DNA of 64,000 nucleotides, from NCBI GenBank assembly GCA_903891325.1, contig CAITEC010000023.1:1-64000 (forward strand), read 5' to 3'. This DNA is from an uncultured Opitutaceae bacterium. GTDB taxonomy: Bacteria > Verrucomicrobiota > Verrucomicrobiia > Opitutales > Opitutaceae. The notes beneath the pieces were generated by a model. It did no database searches. It was given only the letters and a program-made list of their open reading frames with translations, and had not been told where the DNA came from. The first letter of the stretch is position 1. The number at the start of each line of letters is the position of its first letter. Shown in pieces: positions 5,791 to 13,564 of this stretch. A program made the translations under genes and the position numbers.

Positions 5791-8028
5791 CTACTGGACC
5801 TCGTAAATCTCGACGACGGCGATGCCGGTTGTCCCGTTCAGGCCGGTGACCTGGGCGGTGTAGCCGGCGGGGTGCAGGGTCACGAGGAGGAGCGAGTCCG
5901 TCGAGGTCGGCACCAGGGCGTAGGCGCCGACGATCGACTGGGCGGCGGTCAGGACCGGATCCGCACCCCAGACCGTGTTCGAGTAGATTGCCGTGGAGCC
6001 CTTGTAGAGGGTCAGGACCGGCTGGGCCAGGATGCCGGTGAGCCCGAACTGTGAATTGAGCCCCGGGCCGATCGCACGGATTAACACTGTCTCGTCCGTG
6101 ACCCCGGCTATATTAAATCCGCCGATCAGGATATTCTGGCCGGTCTCGACCAGGTCGCGGGCCGAGAGGTTGTTCAGCCGTGTTGCCGGCGCGCCGGAAT
6201 CGGCGTCGTAGATCTCGACCACGCCGGTTCCCGTCGCGCCGCCGACCCCGGAGACCTGCACCGTGTAGCCGCCGCTGTTCGGCAGGGTGAAGAGCAGGAC
6301 CGCGTCCTTGGACTGGGATGGCAGGGAATAGGCCCCAAGGGTCGCCATTGCGGTGGAGACCGCCGCCTGCAGCGGCGCGCCCGGGTAGTCGGGAGTGCCC
6401 CAGTCGTCGTTTTGCACCGGGCTGCCCCCCATCATGACCGGGCTGTTGCCCGAGAAGAGCTCCGCGTAGGGATCAAGCACGTACCCGTTGAGCTGGAACA
6501 TCGTATTGAGCCCCGGGCCGATCCCGCGCACCAGGATCTCCTTGCCTCCCGAGCCCACGATATTGAAGCCGCCGATCAGGATCCCCGCCCCCGTGCCCAC
6601 ATAGCCGAGCGCGGACACGTTGTTGAGGTATCCGGGATTGGACGAGGTGACGACGCTGAGCGTTGCCGAGGTTGTGACCGAGCCGGCAACATTCGTGGCG
6701 GTGCACGTGTAGGTTCCCGCGCTGCCGGAGGTCGCGCCGGTCACCATCAGGATGGGATCGATCGTGACGGAGGCGCCGGGAATCGTCGGGCTGCCGTTTA
6801 GCGTCCATTGATAGGTCGGCGCCGGGCTTCCGGTCGCGATGGCATTGAAGACCGCCGTCCGGCCGCTCGCCACCGTTGCGGTCGCGGGGCTCGCGAGGAG
6901 GGTGAAGACCGGCGCAATCGCAAGGAAACCGGAGCGGATCGTGTCGTTGTTCGTGTCGGCGACATAGACCGTGCCCGAGCCGCCCACCGCGATGCCATAG
7001 GGGGTCCTGAACCGCGCGCCGTACCCGATCCCGTCCGAGCTTCCCGCGCCGAATCCCGCCAGCGTGTGGGTGACCCCGCCCGGGGACACACTCCTGATTC
7101 CGCTGTTGTTGGTGTCGGCGACGTAGACCGTGCCGGTCGAATCCACGGCCACTCCGCGGGGGCTGCTGAACTGGGCCGCCGTCCCCGTGCCATCGCCATA
7201 CCCGCTCACCAGCGCCGTGCCCGCCAGGGTCGAGACCTGCCCGGCCGGCGTGATCGCACGGATCAGGTTGTTCCCGCTGTCCGCCACATAGAGGTTTCCA
7301 ACCGAGTCGGCGGCGATCCCGTAGGGCTGATTGAAAGATGCCGAGGCGCCTGGCCCGTCAGCGTGCCCGGCCACCCCCTGCGTCCCCGCCACCGTCGAGA
7401 CCTGCCCGGCCGGCGTGATCGCGCGGATGGCCTGGTTGGTCAGGTCGCAGGTGTAGAGGTTGCCCGCCGCGTCGATCGCAAGCCCGGAGATCTGGCCAAA
7501 CTTGGCAACGCCACCGGCGCCGTTCACGTACCCGCCCGGGTACGAGCCGGCAAGGGTTGTGACAACGTAGGAAGTGACCCCCCCCACGACCGTTGGGGTG
7601 ATCTTCCGGATATCGTAATTGCCCGAATCGGCGACATAGACATTGCCGGCGGTATCGACCGCAATTCCGCTGAGCGCACTGAAGGTCGCCCCCGTCCCGG
7701 TGCCGTTTGCCCCGCCGATGGTTCCGGCGGTGCCGGCCAGGGTCGTGACCGCATTGCCCGGCCCGATCTCCCTGACGGTCTGGTTCTGGGTGTCCGCGAC
7801 GTAGATGTTTCCGGCGGTGTCAACCGCCACGGCCCGCGGAAGGTTGAAGAGCGCCGAGGCCCCCGTTCCGTTCGAGGAGCCCGCCGTCTGCGCCGTCCCC
7901 GCGATTGTCGTGAAATCGTAGGGAAGGAGGTTGATGGTCTGCGCCCCCGCCCGGGGGCCGAGGCACAGGGCCAGAACCGGCCCCAGGAGGGCCGCGGCGC
8001 GCAGCCTGGATCCGATCGACGGCGGCAT
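5791..8028 (-). CDS. Secreted NHL-repeat protein with Ig-like domain and two C-terminal verrucomicrobial modules
   Basis: This 745-residue protein starts with a signal peptide (cut after ARAGAQ-like sequence near residue 29). About six NHL repeats follow (residues ~40-370), each with the pattern L-x-GIA-x-DSAGN-(I/L)YVADT-x-N-x-x-IR and an alternating GDGTG-x-x-A-x-F segment, forming a beta propeller. An Ig-like domain covers ~375-465 (PTYQWTLNGS...AGTYTCTATN). Two related modules then occupy ~475-600 and ~610-745, each with L-x-N-x-SA-x-x-x-V-x-TG-x-x-ILIGGFNI and (V/I)R-(G/A)-IGPGLN. These are common at the C-termini of exported proteins of Opitutaceae-like bacteria, and their role is unknown. 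It is presumably extracellular binding or scaffolding; no catalytic residues are visible. Confidence 0.8.
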   Translation of the reverse strand: MPPSIGSRLRAAALLGPVLALCLGPRAGAQTINLLPYDFTTIAGTAQTAGSSNGTGASALFNLPRAVAVDTAGNIYVADTQNQTVREIGPGNAVTTLAGTAGTIGGANGTGTGATFSALSGIAVDTAGNVYVADSGNYDIRKITPTVVGGVTSYVVTTLAGSYPGGYVNGAGGVAKFGQISGLAIDAAGNLYTCDLTNQAIRAITPAGQVSTVAGTQGVAGHADGPGASASFNQPYGIAADSVGNLYVADSGNNLIRAITPAGQVSTLAGTALVSGYGDGTGTAAQFSSPRGVAVDSTGTVYVADTNNSGIRSVSPGGVTHTLAGFGAGSSDGIGYGARFRTPYGIAVGGSGTVYVADTNNDTIRSGFLAIAPVFTLLASPATATVASGRTAVFNAIATGSPAPTYQWTLNGSPTIPGASVTIDPILMVTGATSGSAGTYTCTATNVAGSVTTSATLSVVTSSNPGYLNNVSALGYVGTGAGILIGGFNIVGSGGKEILVRGIGPGLNTMFQLNGYVLDPYAELFSGNSPVMMGGSPVQNDDWGTPDYPGAPLQAAVSTAMATLGAYSLPSQSKDAVLLFTLPNSGGYTVQVSGVGGATGTGVVEIYDADSGAPATRLNNLSARDLVETGQNILIGGFNIAGVTDETVLIRAIGPGLNSQFGLTGILAQPVLTLYKGSTAIYSNTVWGADPVLTAAQSIVGAYALVPTSTDSLLLVTLHPAGYTAQVTGLNGTTGIAVVEIYEVQ

Positions 8029-8040
8029 GGAGAACCCGGA

Positions 8041-9510
8041 TTACCGATATCCGGGCAGAAACTCCTTCTCGGCCTGGAAGAGCTCCAGGGCCATCGCCTT
8101 GATCTGGGCGGGTGTGCAGATTGCCGCGGTCATCGGGTCGAGCATGAGGGCATAGACAGCCTTTTCGACACTTCGTTCAATCGCAGCCTGCGCTCCGAGG
8201 TCGAACATGGCCATATTGGACTGGCAGATGGCCGCCATGTGGGGCGGGAGGGCGCCGTACCGGGTCGGGTTGAACCCGTTCCGATCGACCATGCACGCCA
8301 CCTCGACGCAGCCGTCCGCCGGAAGGTTCGAGATGAGGTGGCCCGCGCCGTCCTTGCGGTTCATGAAGTTGCCATGGATCCGGAACGGGGTGTCCTTCTC
8401 CCGGGCCTCGATGATCCAGCTCGCATACTCCCAGCTTCGCTCCCAGGAAATTTCCTTCCTGCCGGCGAGCATCGCCTTGCGGTCGTTGTCGGCCAGCTTC
8501 CGCCATCCGGGCCAGTAGGTGGCATAGAATCGGGATTCCCCGTCGTAGACGGGCCCGAGCAGGGCCCGGCCGGCCGCGCTCTTGCGATAGTAGGGCAGGT
8601 ACTCGGAGAGGTGCCCGGAGCTCTCGGTGATGAAGGCCCCGAAGTGCAGGCACATGTCCTTGCGCACCAGGTCCTCCGGACCGGGCGGGAACGCGTTCCA
8701 GACCTTGCGGTGGGATGCCTGTCCCCGGCCGCGGGGATATTTCGCTGTCGCCTCGGCGATCTCGCGGGCAAATTTCCGCTGAAGCCGCGGGTAGAGGTCG
8801 CGGCCCCGGTGCTCGAGCTTCGTGAACCACGACAGGTGGTTGATGCCCGCGCACTCCCAGGCCATCTCCTCGTAGGGGACGCCGGCGTAGCCGGCCAGCC
8901 GCTGGCTGGTCCCCTGGACGGAGTGGCAGAGACCGACCACCGACATCGACGAGGAGCGCCCGGCGGCCAGGCACATCATCGCCATCGGGTTGGTGTAGTT
9001 GAGGACGAGCGCCCGCGGGCAGAGCTCCTCGCAGTCGCGCAGGACCGCCAGCCAAACCGGGATCGTCCTGAGGGCCTTGAACAGGCCTCCCGGCCCAATC
9101 GTGTCGCCGATGCACTGGTCCACCCCGTACTTCAGGGGAATGTCGTTGTCGTAGCGCACGCAGGCCAGGCCGCTGACCTCGATGCAATTGATGACGTAAT
9201 CGGACCCCGGCAGCATCTTCCGCCGGTCCGCCGAGCTCTCCACCGTCCACGACTTGCCCAGGTGCGCGACGAGCTTTTCGATCAGGGCGTGCATCATCGT
9301 GAGCCGTTGCCGATCGATGTCCACCAGGGCGATCACGCCCCCCTGCTCGCCGGGAATCCTCAGGACATCGTTGACGAGCCGGGGCGTGAACGCGCTCCCC
9401 GCCCCCATCATCGTGATCCGGATCGGTCGCCTGACCGTCCCGGGAAGTCCGTTTTGCGCGGCATCCTTCGTGTGGGAGGCCGTTCCATGAGCCTTGGTCT
9501 TGGTCTTCAT
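8041..9510 (-). CDS. melA: GH4 family NAD-dependent alpha-galactosidase
   Basis: With the start at 9510 the protein has 489 residues. It shows the GH4 set: the dinucleotide-binding GAGSAFTPRLVND (36-48), NYTNP (171-175), the metal-binding Cys-His in GLCHSVQG (193-200) and AGINHLSWF (221-229). CHS in this position is the variant found in alpha-galactosidases of the MelA type. GH4 enzymes use NAD and Mn to cleave by an oxidation-elimination mechanism in the cytoplasm. An upstream in-frame ATG at 9561 exists, but the extension is not conserved-looking and 9510 has TAATAG seven bases upstream. The gene diverges from the sugar oxidation cluster starting at 9716. The activity call rests on motifs; glucuronidase or glucosidase activity remains possible. 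Confidence 0.82.
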   Translation of the reverse strand: MKTKTKAHGTASHTKDAAQNGLPGTVRRPIRITMMGAGSAFTPRLVNDVLRIPGEQGGVIALVDIDRQRLTMMHALIEKLVAHLGKSWTVESSADRRKMLPGSDYVINCIEVSGLACVRYDNDIPLKYGVDQCIGDTIGPGGLFKALRTIPVWLAVLRDCEELCPRALVLNYTNPMAMMCLAAGRSSSMSVVGLCHSVQGTSQRLAGYAGVPYEEMAWECAGINHLSWFTKLEHRGRDLYPRLQRKFAREIAEATAKYPRGRGQASHRKVWNAFPPGPEDLVRKDMCLHFGAFITESSGHLSEYLPYYRKSAAGRALLGPVYDGESRFYATYWPGWRKLADNDRKAMLAGRKEISWERSWEYASWIIEAREKDTPFRIHGNFMNRKDGAGHLISNLPADGCVEVACMVDRNGFNPTRYGALPPHMAAICQSNMAMFDLGAQAAIERSVEKAVYALMLDPMTAAICTPAQIKAMALELFQAEKEFLPGYR

Positions 9511-9582
9511 TCGGAAACTATTAGATAACCACCCCGCGCCCATTGGCCAGCGCATAGTCACCCCACCCCACCCTTCATTGGG

Positions 9583-9660
9583 GGTAACGGCCCAAATTAT
9601 TTCCGATAGGCTGCCGCCGGCCGCGAAAGGGGCCTATCGGAAATAATTTGGGCCGTTACC
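9583..9660. repeat. Perfect 29-bp inverted repeat in the divergent intergenic region
   Basis: Bases 9583-9611 are exactly complementary to 9632-9660, with a 20-base spacer (9612-9631). The arms are AT-rich in their centre (aaattatttccgatagg) in an otherwise GC-rich region. It lies between the GH4 gene and the dehydrogenase gene and would form a strong hairpin in either transcript. No T tract follows. It could be a regulatory cruciform or operator pair, or the remains of a mobile palindrome. Confidence 0.75.
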
Positions 9661-9715
9661 ACTAGCCATTGAATCTTGATATCCCGCCCCTCACCCATTA
9701 CGCCAAAACACTCCC

Positions 9716-10732
9716 ATGCGCGCCCTTTTCTACCCGGAGTTCGACAGGCTTGAAATTCGCGACGTCCCCCCGTCGCCCCTGTTGCCCGACGAGGTGAGGG
9801 TCCGGGTGAGCGCCTGTGGGATCTGCGGCAGCGAGCTGGAATCCTTCAAGAACCACAGCCCCCGCCGCCCCCCGCCCCTGGTGATGGGGCACGAGTACTG
9901 CGGGACGATCGCGGAAACGGGAAGCGCCGTTTCCGGTTGGGCGATCGGCGCAGCCGTCGTCGGAAACTCCCTGGTGCCCTGCGGGCGCTGCCCGCGCTGC
10001 GAGCGCGGCGACACCCACCTCTGTGCCAAGCGGCAGATCTTCGGGATGCACCGACCCGGCGCCTTCGCCGAATACGTGAACGTGCCCGCCCGCTGCCTGC
10101 TGAAATGGCCCGAGACCCTCCCCGCGGAGTCCGCCTGCCTCGCCGAGCCGCTTGGGAACGGGATCCATGTCGCCAATCTCACCCGCCATCTTCCGGCCCA
10201 GACGGCACTGGTGATCGGCGCCGGGCCCATTGGACTCTTTTGCCAGCAGGCCCTGCAGGTCCTGCGCGGCACCCGCGTGTGGGTGGCCGACCTCAGCCCG
10301 GAGCGCCTCGCGGTCGCCCGCCAGCTCGGGGCCGTCCAGACGGTCAATCCCCGGGCCGAGGACCTCACCAAGACCATCATGGCGGTAACCGAGGGCGAGG
10401 GCGTCGACATCGTCGTCGACGCGGTCGGGGCCGCCGTCACGAAGAAGGCCTCGCTCGAGGCGCTGCGCCCCGGCGGGGCCGCAGTCTGGATCGGGCTCCA
10501 CGAGAACGAGATGAAGCTGGAGTCCTACGGGATCACCCTCCCGGAGAAGCAGGTCTTCGGGACCTATGCGGCGAAAATCGAGGAACTGCAGACAGCCCTC
10601 GACCTCATGGGCGACGGGCGGATCAACCCGACCGGGTGGGTGCAACGCTTTCCCCTGGAAGACGGCGTGAACGCGTTTCAGCGGATGCTGGCGGCGAAGG
10701 GAACAGACATCAAAGCGGTCGTTTGCCCTTAG
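9716..10732 (+). CDS. Zinc-dependent medium-chain alcohol/polyol dehydrogenase
   Basis: This 338-residue MDR protein has the catalytic zinc region ACGICGSE (C34) and GHE (58-60), the four structural-zinc cysteines C89, C92, C95 and C103, and the NAD-binding VIGAGPIGLF (~168-177) followed by an acidic residue region VADLSPERL. That pattern fits NAD-dependent polyol, threonine or sugar dehydrogenases. It starts a plus-strand run of oxidoreductases (SDR at 10895, 2-hydroxyacid dehydrogenase at 11740, lactonase-like amidohydrolase at 12713), so it probably oxidises a sugar or sugar acid. The substrate cannot be read from the sequence. No Shine-Dalgarno is visible (CCCATG). Its last codons form the left arm of a hairpin. 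Confidence 0.82.
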   Translation: MRALFYPEFDRLEIRDVPPSPLLPDEVRVRVSACGICGSELESFKNHSPRRPPPLVMGHEYCGTIAETGSAVSGWAIGAAVVGNSLVPCGRCPRCERGDTHLCAKRQIFGMHRPGAFAEYVNVPARCLLKWPETLPAESACLAEPLGNGIHVANLTRHLPAQTALVIGAGPIGLFCQQALQVLRGTRVWVADLSPERLAVARQLGAVQTVNPRAEDLTKTIMAVTEGEGVDIVVDAVGAAVTKKASLEALRPGGAAVWIGLHENEMKLESYGITLPEKQVFGTYAAKIEELQTALDLMGDGRINPTGWVQRFPLEDGVNAFQRMLAAKGTDIKAVVCP

Positions 10733-10748
10733 GCAAACGACCGCTTTG
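10711..10748. repeat. 17-bp perfect inverted repeat spanning the dehydrogenase stop codon
   Basis: Bases 10711-10727 pair exactly with 10732-10748 around the loop CTTA. The left arm encodes the C-terminal residues KAVVCP, and the TAG stop begins in the loop. No T tract follows, so it is not a standard terminator, although it could protect the 3' end or slow ribosome or polymerase passage. Confidence 0.7.
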
Positions 10749-10750
10749 GC

Positions 10751-10864
10751 AGAAACCTGAAACTTGAAACCTGAAACCTGATCTTTGCAGAAGGCTGAAG
10801 GCTGAGACCTGAAACCTGATCTTTGCAGAAACTTGAAATTTGAAACCTGAAACCTGAAATTTTT
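10751..10864. repeat. Degenerate heptad repeat (GAAACCT type) with ATCTTTGCAG blocks
   Basis: The stretch is built of imperfect 7-base units of the type gaaacct / gaaactt / gagacct, interrupted twice by atctttgcagaa. The same combination occurs at 38039-38113. Unit order and spacing are irregular and no spacers of constant size exist, so this is a simple-sequence type element and not a CRISPR array. It fills most of the gap between the dehydrogenase and SDR genes. Confidence 0.75.
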
Positions 10865-10894
10865 CTGATAAAGGCTTAGATACCCCACCCCACT

Positions 10895-11722
10895 ATGAAT
10901 GCTGACCCCAAACGGATTGCCGTCGCCGGACGGTTTAAGGGCAAGGTGGCTATCGTGACCGGCGGCACGAGCGGGATCGGGCGGGCGATTGCGCTGGAGC
11001 TGCTCCGCGAGGGGTGCACGGTCGTTGTGTCCGGGTTGCCGGCGGATGCGGAGGACGGTCGGAAGGCGTTTGCCGAAGCCGGGTTCAGCCCGGATGTCGT
11101 CTCCGGCGACCTCGGCACGGAGGCGTTTTGCCGGGACCTCGTGGGGCAGGCGCTCGCCCGGCACGGGCGGATCGATTTCCTGGTCAACAACGCGTTCTCC
11201 TTCCTGGCGAAGGCGCTCGATGCCACCCGGGCCGACTGGCACCGCTCCTTCGATGTCGGACCCTTCTGCTTCGCGCTGCTCACCCAGCTCGTGTCCGAGC
11301 CGATGAAGCGGCAGGGGGGCGGGGCGATCGTCAATGTATCGAGCATTTCCGCCCGGATCGCCCAGCCGCTGCGCTGGACCTACAACGCCGCCAAGGGCGC
11401 GGTCGCCCAGCTCACGCGCTGCGCCGCCCTCGACCTTGCGCCCTTCGGCATCCGGGTGAACAGCGTCAGCCCGGGCTGGATCTGGACGCGGGAGACGGAC
11501 AAGGCCGCCGGGTTTGACCGCGCGAAATACGACCCGATCTGGGGCGAGTTCCACATGCTGCGCCGTCTCGGGCACCCGGTCGAGGTCGCCGCGCCCGTGC
11601 TCTTCCTCCTGAGCGACGACGCGTCCTTCATCACCGGCACCGACCTGCCGGTGGACGGCGGCTACAACGGCCTGGGTCCGGAGGGACTCGGTCAAAACAC
11701 CAAAATCGCCGGCACTGCCTGA
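10895..11722 (+). CDS. SDR family oxidoreductase
   Basis: A 275-residue classical short-chain dehydrogenase: cofactor motif TGGTSGIG (22-29), NNA (98-100), catalytic Ser at 149/150 (NVSS), Tyr163 and Lys167 (YNAAK), then PGWIWT and a C-terminal LPVDGGY. It would act as a soluble NAD(P)-dependent dehydrogenase or reductase. With the neighbouring dehydrogenases and fuconolactonase-like hydrolase it could be the first (sugar to lactone) or a later (keto-acid) step in oxidation of a deoxy or neutral sugar. Specificity is inferred from context only. It follows the previous gene after the repeat-filled 162-base gap. Confidence 0.85.
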   Translation: MNADPKRIAVAGRFKGKVAIVTGGTSGIGRAIALELLREGCTVVVSGLPADAEDGRKAFAEAGFSPDVVSGDLGTEAFCRDLVGQALARHGRIDFLVNNAFSFLAKALDATRADWHRSFDVGPFCFALLTQLVSEPMKRQGGGAIVNVSSISARIAQPLRWTYNAAKGAVAQLTRCAALDLAPFGIRVNSVSPGWIWTRETDKAAGFDRAKYDPIWGEFHMLRRLGHPVEVAAPVLFLLSDDASFITGTDLPVDGGYNGLGPEGLGQNTKIAGTA

Positions 11723-11739
11723 ATTCAATCCCAATACCC

Positions 11740-12699
11740 ATGTCACGCCCACGCGTTCTCGTCACCGATCACGGCTTTCCCAATCTCCGCCACGAGGAGG
11801 CAGTCCTCGCCGCGGCCGGCGCCGACCTCGCCGTGGCAAAATGCAAGACCGCCGCCGACGTGATCGCCGCCGCGCAAGGCGCCGACGCCCTCCTCGTGCA
11901 ATGGGCGCCCGTGGACGCCTCGGTGATCGCATCGCTCGACCGTTGCCGCGTGATCGTCCGCTACGGAATCGGCGTGGACAACGTCGACCTGGCGGCCGCG
12001 AAGGCGCGCGGGATCGCCGTCTGCAACGTGCCCGATTACGGCGTGCACGAGGTCGCCGAGCACACGGTCGCCCTCGCCCTGGCCCTGATCCGGCAGCTTC
12101 CCATGATCGACCGGCGGCTGCGGGGCGGGACGTGGAAGATTGTCCCGGACAAGCCCATGCCCTCGCTCAAGGGAGCCGTCTACGCAACCGCCGGGTTCGG
12201 CCGGATTGCGCGGGCCGCCCATGCGATGATGGCCGGCTTCGGTGTGACCTCGATCGCCTACGACCCCTTCGTCCCCGCCGACGTCATGGCGGCTGCCCGG
12301 GTCGAGAAGGTCGGGCTCGAGGCGCTTTTCCCGCGCGCCGACGTCCTCTCGCTCCACCTTCCCCTCACCCCGGAGACCCGGCACTTCGTGGGCGCCGCAA
12401 GCATGGCCTCGATGAAGCCGCACGCGGTCCTCGTCAACACGGCCCGGGGCGGGCTGGTCGACACCCGCGCCCTCGCGGTCGCCCTTCGCGATGGCGTTGT
12501 CGCCGGGGCCGGGCTCGATGTGTTCGAGACCGAGCCGATCGAGAAGGACCATCCCCTGTTCTCCTGCCCGAACGCCCTGCTCACCTCTCACGTCGCCTGG
12601 TACAGCGAGAGCAGCATACCGCGCCTCCAGCAGCTTGCAGCCGAGGAGGTCGCCCGCGGGCTGCGCGGCGAACCGCTCCGCAATCAGGTCAACCGCTGA
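11740..12699 (+). CDS. D-isomer-specific 2-hydroxyacid dehydrogenase (C-terminal binding protein-like)
   Basis: The 319-residue product has the family's catalytic triad Arg236 (NTARGG), Glu265 (DVFETEP) and His284 (SHVAWYSE), and the NAD site around AGFGRIAR (151-158), in which the usual third glycine is alanine. The N-terminal half includes RYGIGVDNVDL (74-84), as in CtBP-like and phosphoglycerate-type enzymes. It reduces or oxidises a 2-keto/2-hydroxy acid with NAD. It lies 17 bases after the SDR gene and 13 before the amidohydrolase, so it is probably in the same operon and handles a sugar-acid intermediate. Confidence 0.85.
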   Translation: MSRPRVLVTDHGFPNLRHEEAVLAAAGADLAVAKCKTAADVIAAAQGADALLVQWAPVDASVIASLDRCRVIVRYGIGVDNVDLAAAKARGIAVCNVPDYGVHEVAEHTVALALALIRQLPMIDRRLRGGTWKIVPDKPMPSLKGAVYATAGFGRIARAAHAMMAGFGVTSIAYDPFVPADVMAAARVEKVGLEALFPRADVLSLHLPLTPETRHFVGAASMASMKPHAVLVNTARGGLVDTRALAVALRDGVVAGAGLDVFETEPIEKDHPLFSCPNALLTSHVAWYSESSIPRLQQLAAEEVARGLRGEPLRNQVNR

Positions 12700-12712
12700 A
12701 AACCCCCGCCCC

Positions 12713-13564
12713 ATGCCCTCGTTCCCCATCGTCGATACCCATCTTCACATCTGGGACCTCGGCCGCCTCCGCTATCCCTGGCTCCCCAACGTCCCGAAGA
12801 TCAACCGCAGCCACCTGATCGACGAGTACCGCCGCGCCTGCGGCCCGGTCGCCGTCGCAAAGATGGTCTTCCTGCAGTGCGAATGCGACCCGGTGCAGTT
12901 CCAGGAGGAGGCCGACTGGGTGACGGAGGTCGCGCGGGTGGATCCCCGAATCCGGGGCATCGTTCCCTGGGCGCCCCTGGAAAAGGGCGACGCGGCCGAG
13001 GCCGAGCTTGCACGGCTGGCCTCCAATCCGCTCGTGAAGGGCATCCGCCGGATCATCCAGTTCGAGGCCGACCCGGAATTCTGCCTGAAGCCCGGCTTCG
13101 TCCGCGGCGTCCAGCTCCTGCCCCGGCACGGGCTGTCCTTCGACATCTGCATCAACCACCTCCAGCTCGCCAACACGCTCAAGCTCGTCCGCCAGTGCCC
13201 CAACGTGAGCTTCATCCTCGACCACATTGGCAAGCCGGACATCAAGGGGCGCGTCCTGGACCCGTGGCGGGCGGAACTTCGCGAGCTGGCCTCGCACCCC
13301 AACGTGTCGTGCAAGCTGTCCGGCCTGGCCAACGAGGCGGACATGGAAAAGTGGGCGCCCGCCGACCTCCGGCCCTACATCGACCAGGTCATCGACTGCT
13401 TCGGCTTTGACCGGACGATCTTTGGCGGCGACTGGCCCGTGGCGACGCTGGCAACCGACTATCCCCGCTGGATCCGGACCGTGGACGATGCGCTGGCCGG
13501 CTGCTCCGCGGACGAAATGCACCGGCTCTACGTGCGCAACGCAGAGGCGTTCTACCGCGTTTGA
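12713..13564 (+). CDS. Amidohydrolase 2 family protein, L-fuconolactonase-like
   Basis: Starting at the ATG at 12713 (283 residues), the protein opens with the metal-binding VDTHLHIWD (7-15). It has FDICINHLQL and ILDHIGKPD in the middle and GGDWPVA near the C-terminus, the layout of COG3618 TIM-barrel lactonases/hydrolases such as L-fuconolactonase and L-rhamnono-lactonase-like enzymes. In an operon with sugar dehydrogenases this points to hydrolysis of a sugar lactone. An upstream in-frame start would overlap the previous gene deeply, so 12713 is chosen. The stop overlaps the TTG start of the next gene. Confidence 0.82.
   Translation: MPSFPIVDTHLHIWDLGRLRYPWLPNVPKINRSHLIDEYRRACGPVAVAKMVFLQCECDPVQFQEEADWVTEVARVDPRIRGIVPWAPLEKGDAAEAELARLASNPLVKGIRRIIQFEADPEFCLKPGFVRGVQLLPRHGLSFDICINHLQLANTLKLVRQCPNVSFILDHIGKPDIKGRVLDPWRAELRELASHPNVSCKLSGLANEADMEKWAPADLRPYIDQVIDCFGFDRTIFGGDWPVATLATDYPRWIRTVDDALAGCSADEMHRLYVRNAEAFYRV

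Noticed and set aside
6808..9528. 906-residue plus-strand open frame
   Set aside because: It lies antisense to the NHL-protein and GH4 genes, both supported by family motifs, and its Arg/Gly/Asp-rich sequence is typical of shadow frames in GC-rich DNA. The same holds for 19316-21697, 23381-25576, 28951-31074 and 43008-45446 on the plus strand and for 9698-11752 and 32136-34400 on the minus strand.
9583..9660. Terminator for the GH4 or dehydrogenase genes
   Set aside because: It lies upstream of both genes (divergent starts) and has no T tract, so it is not a standard terminator.
10751..10864. CRISPR-like array
   Set aside because: The 7-base units are irregular and contiguous, with no spacers of constant length and no cas genes nearby.
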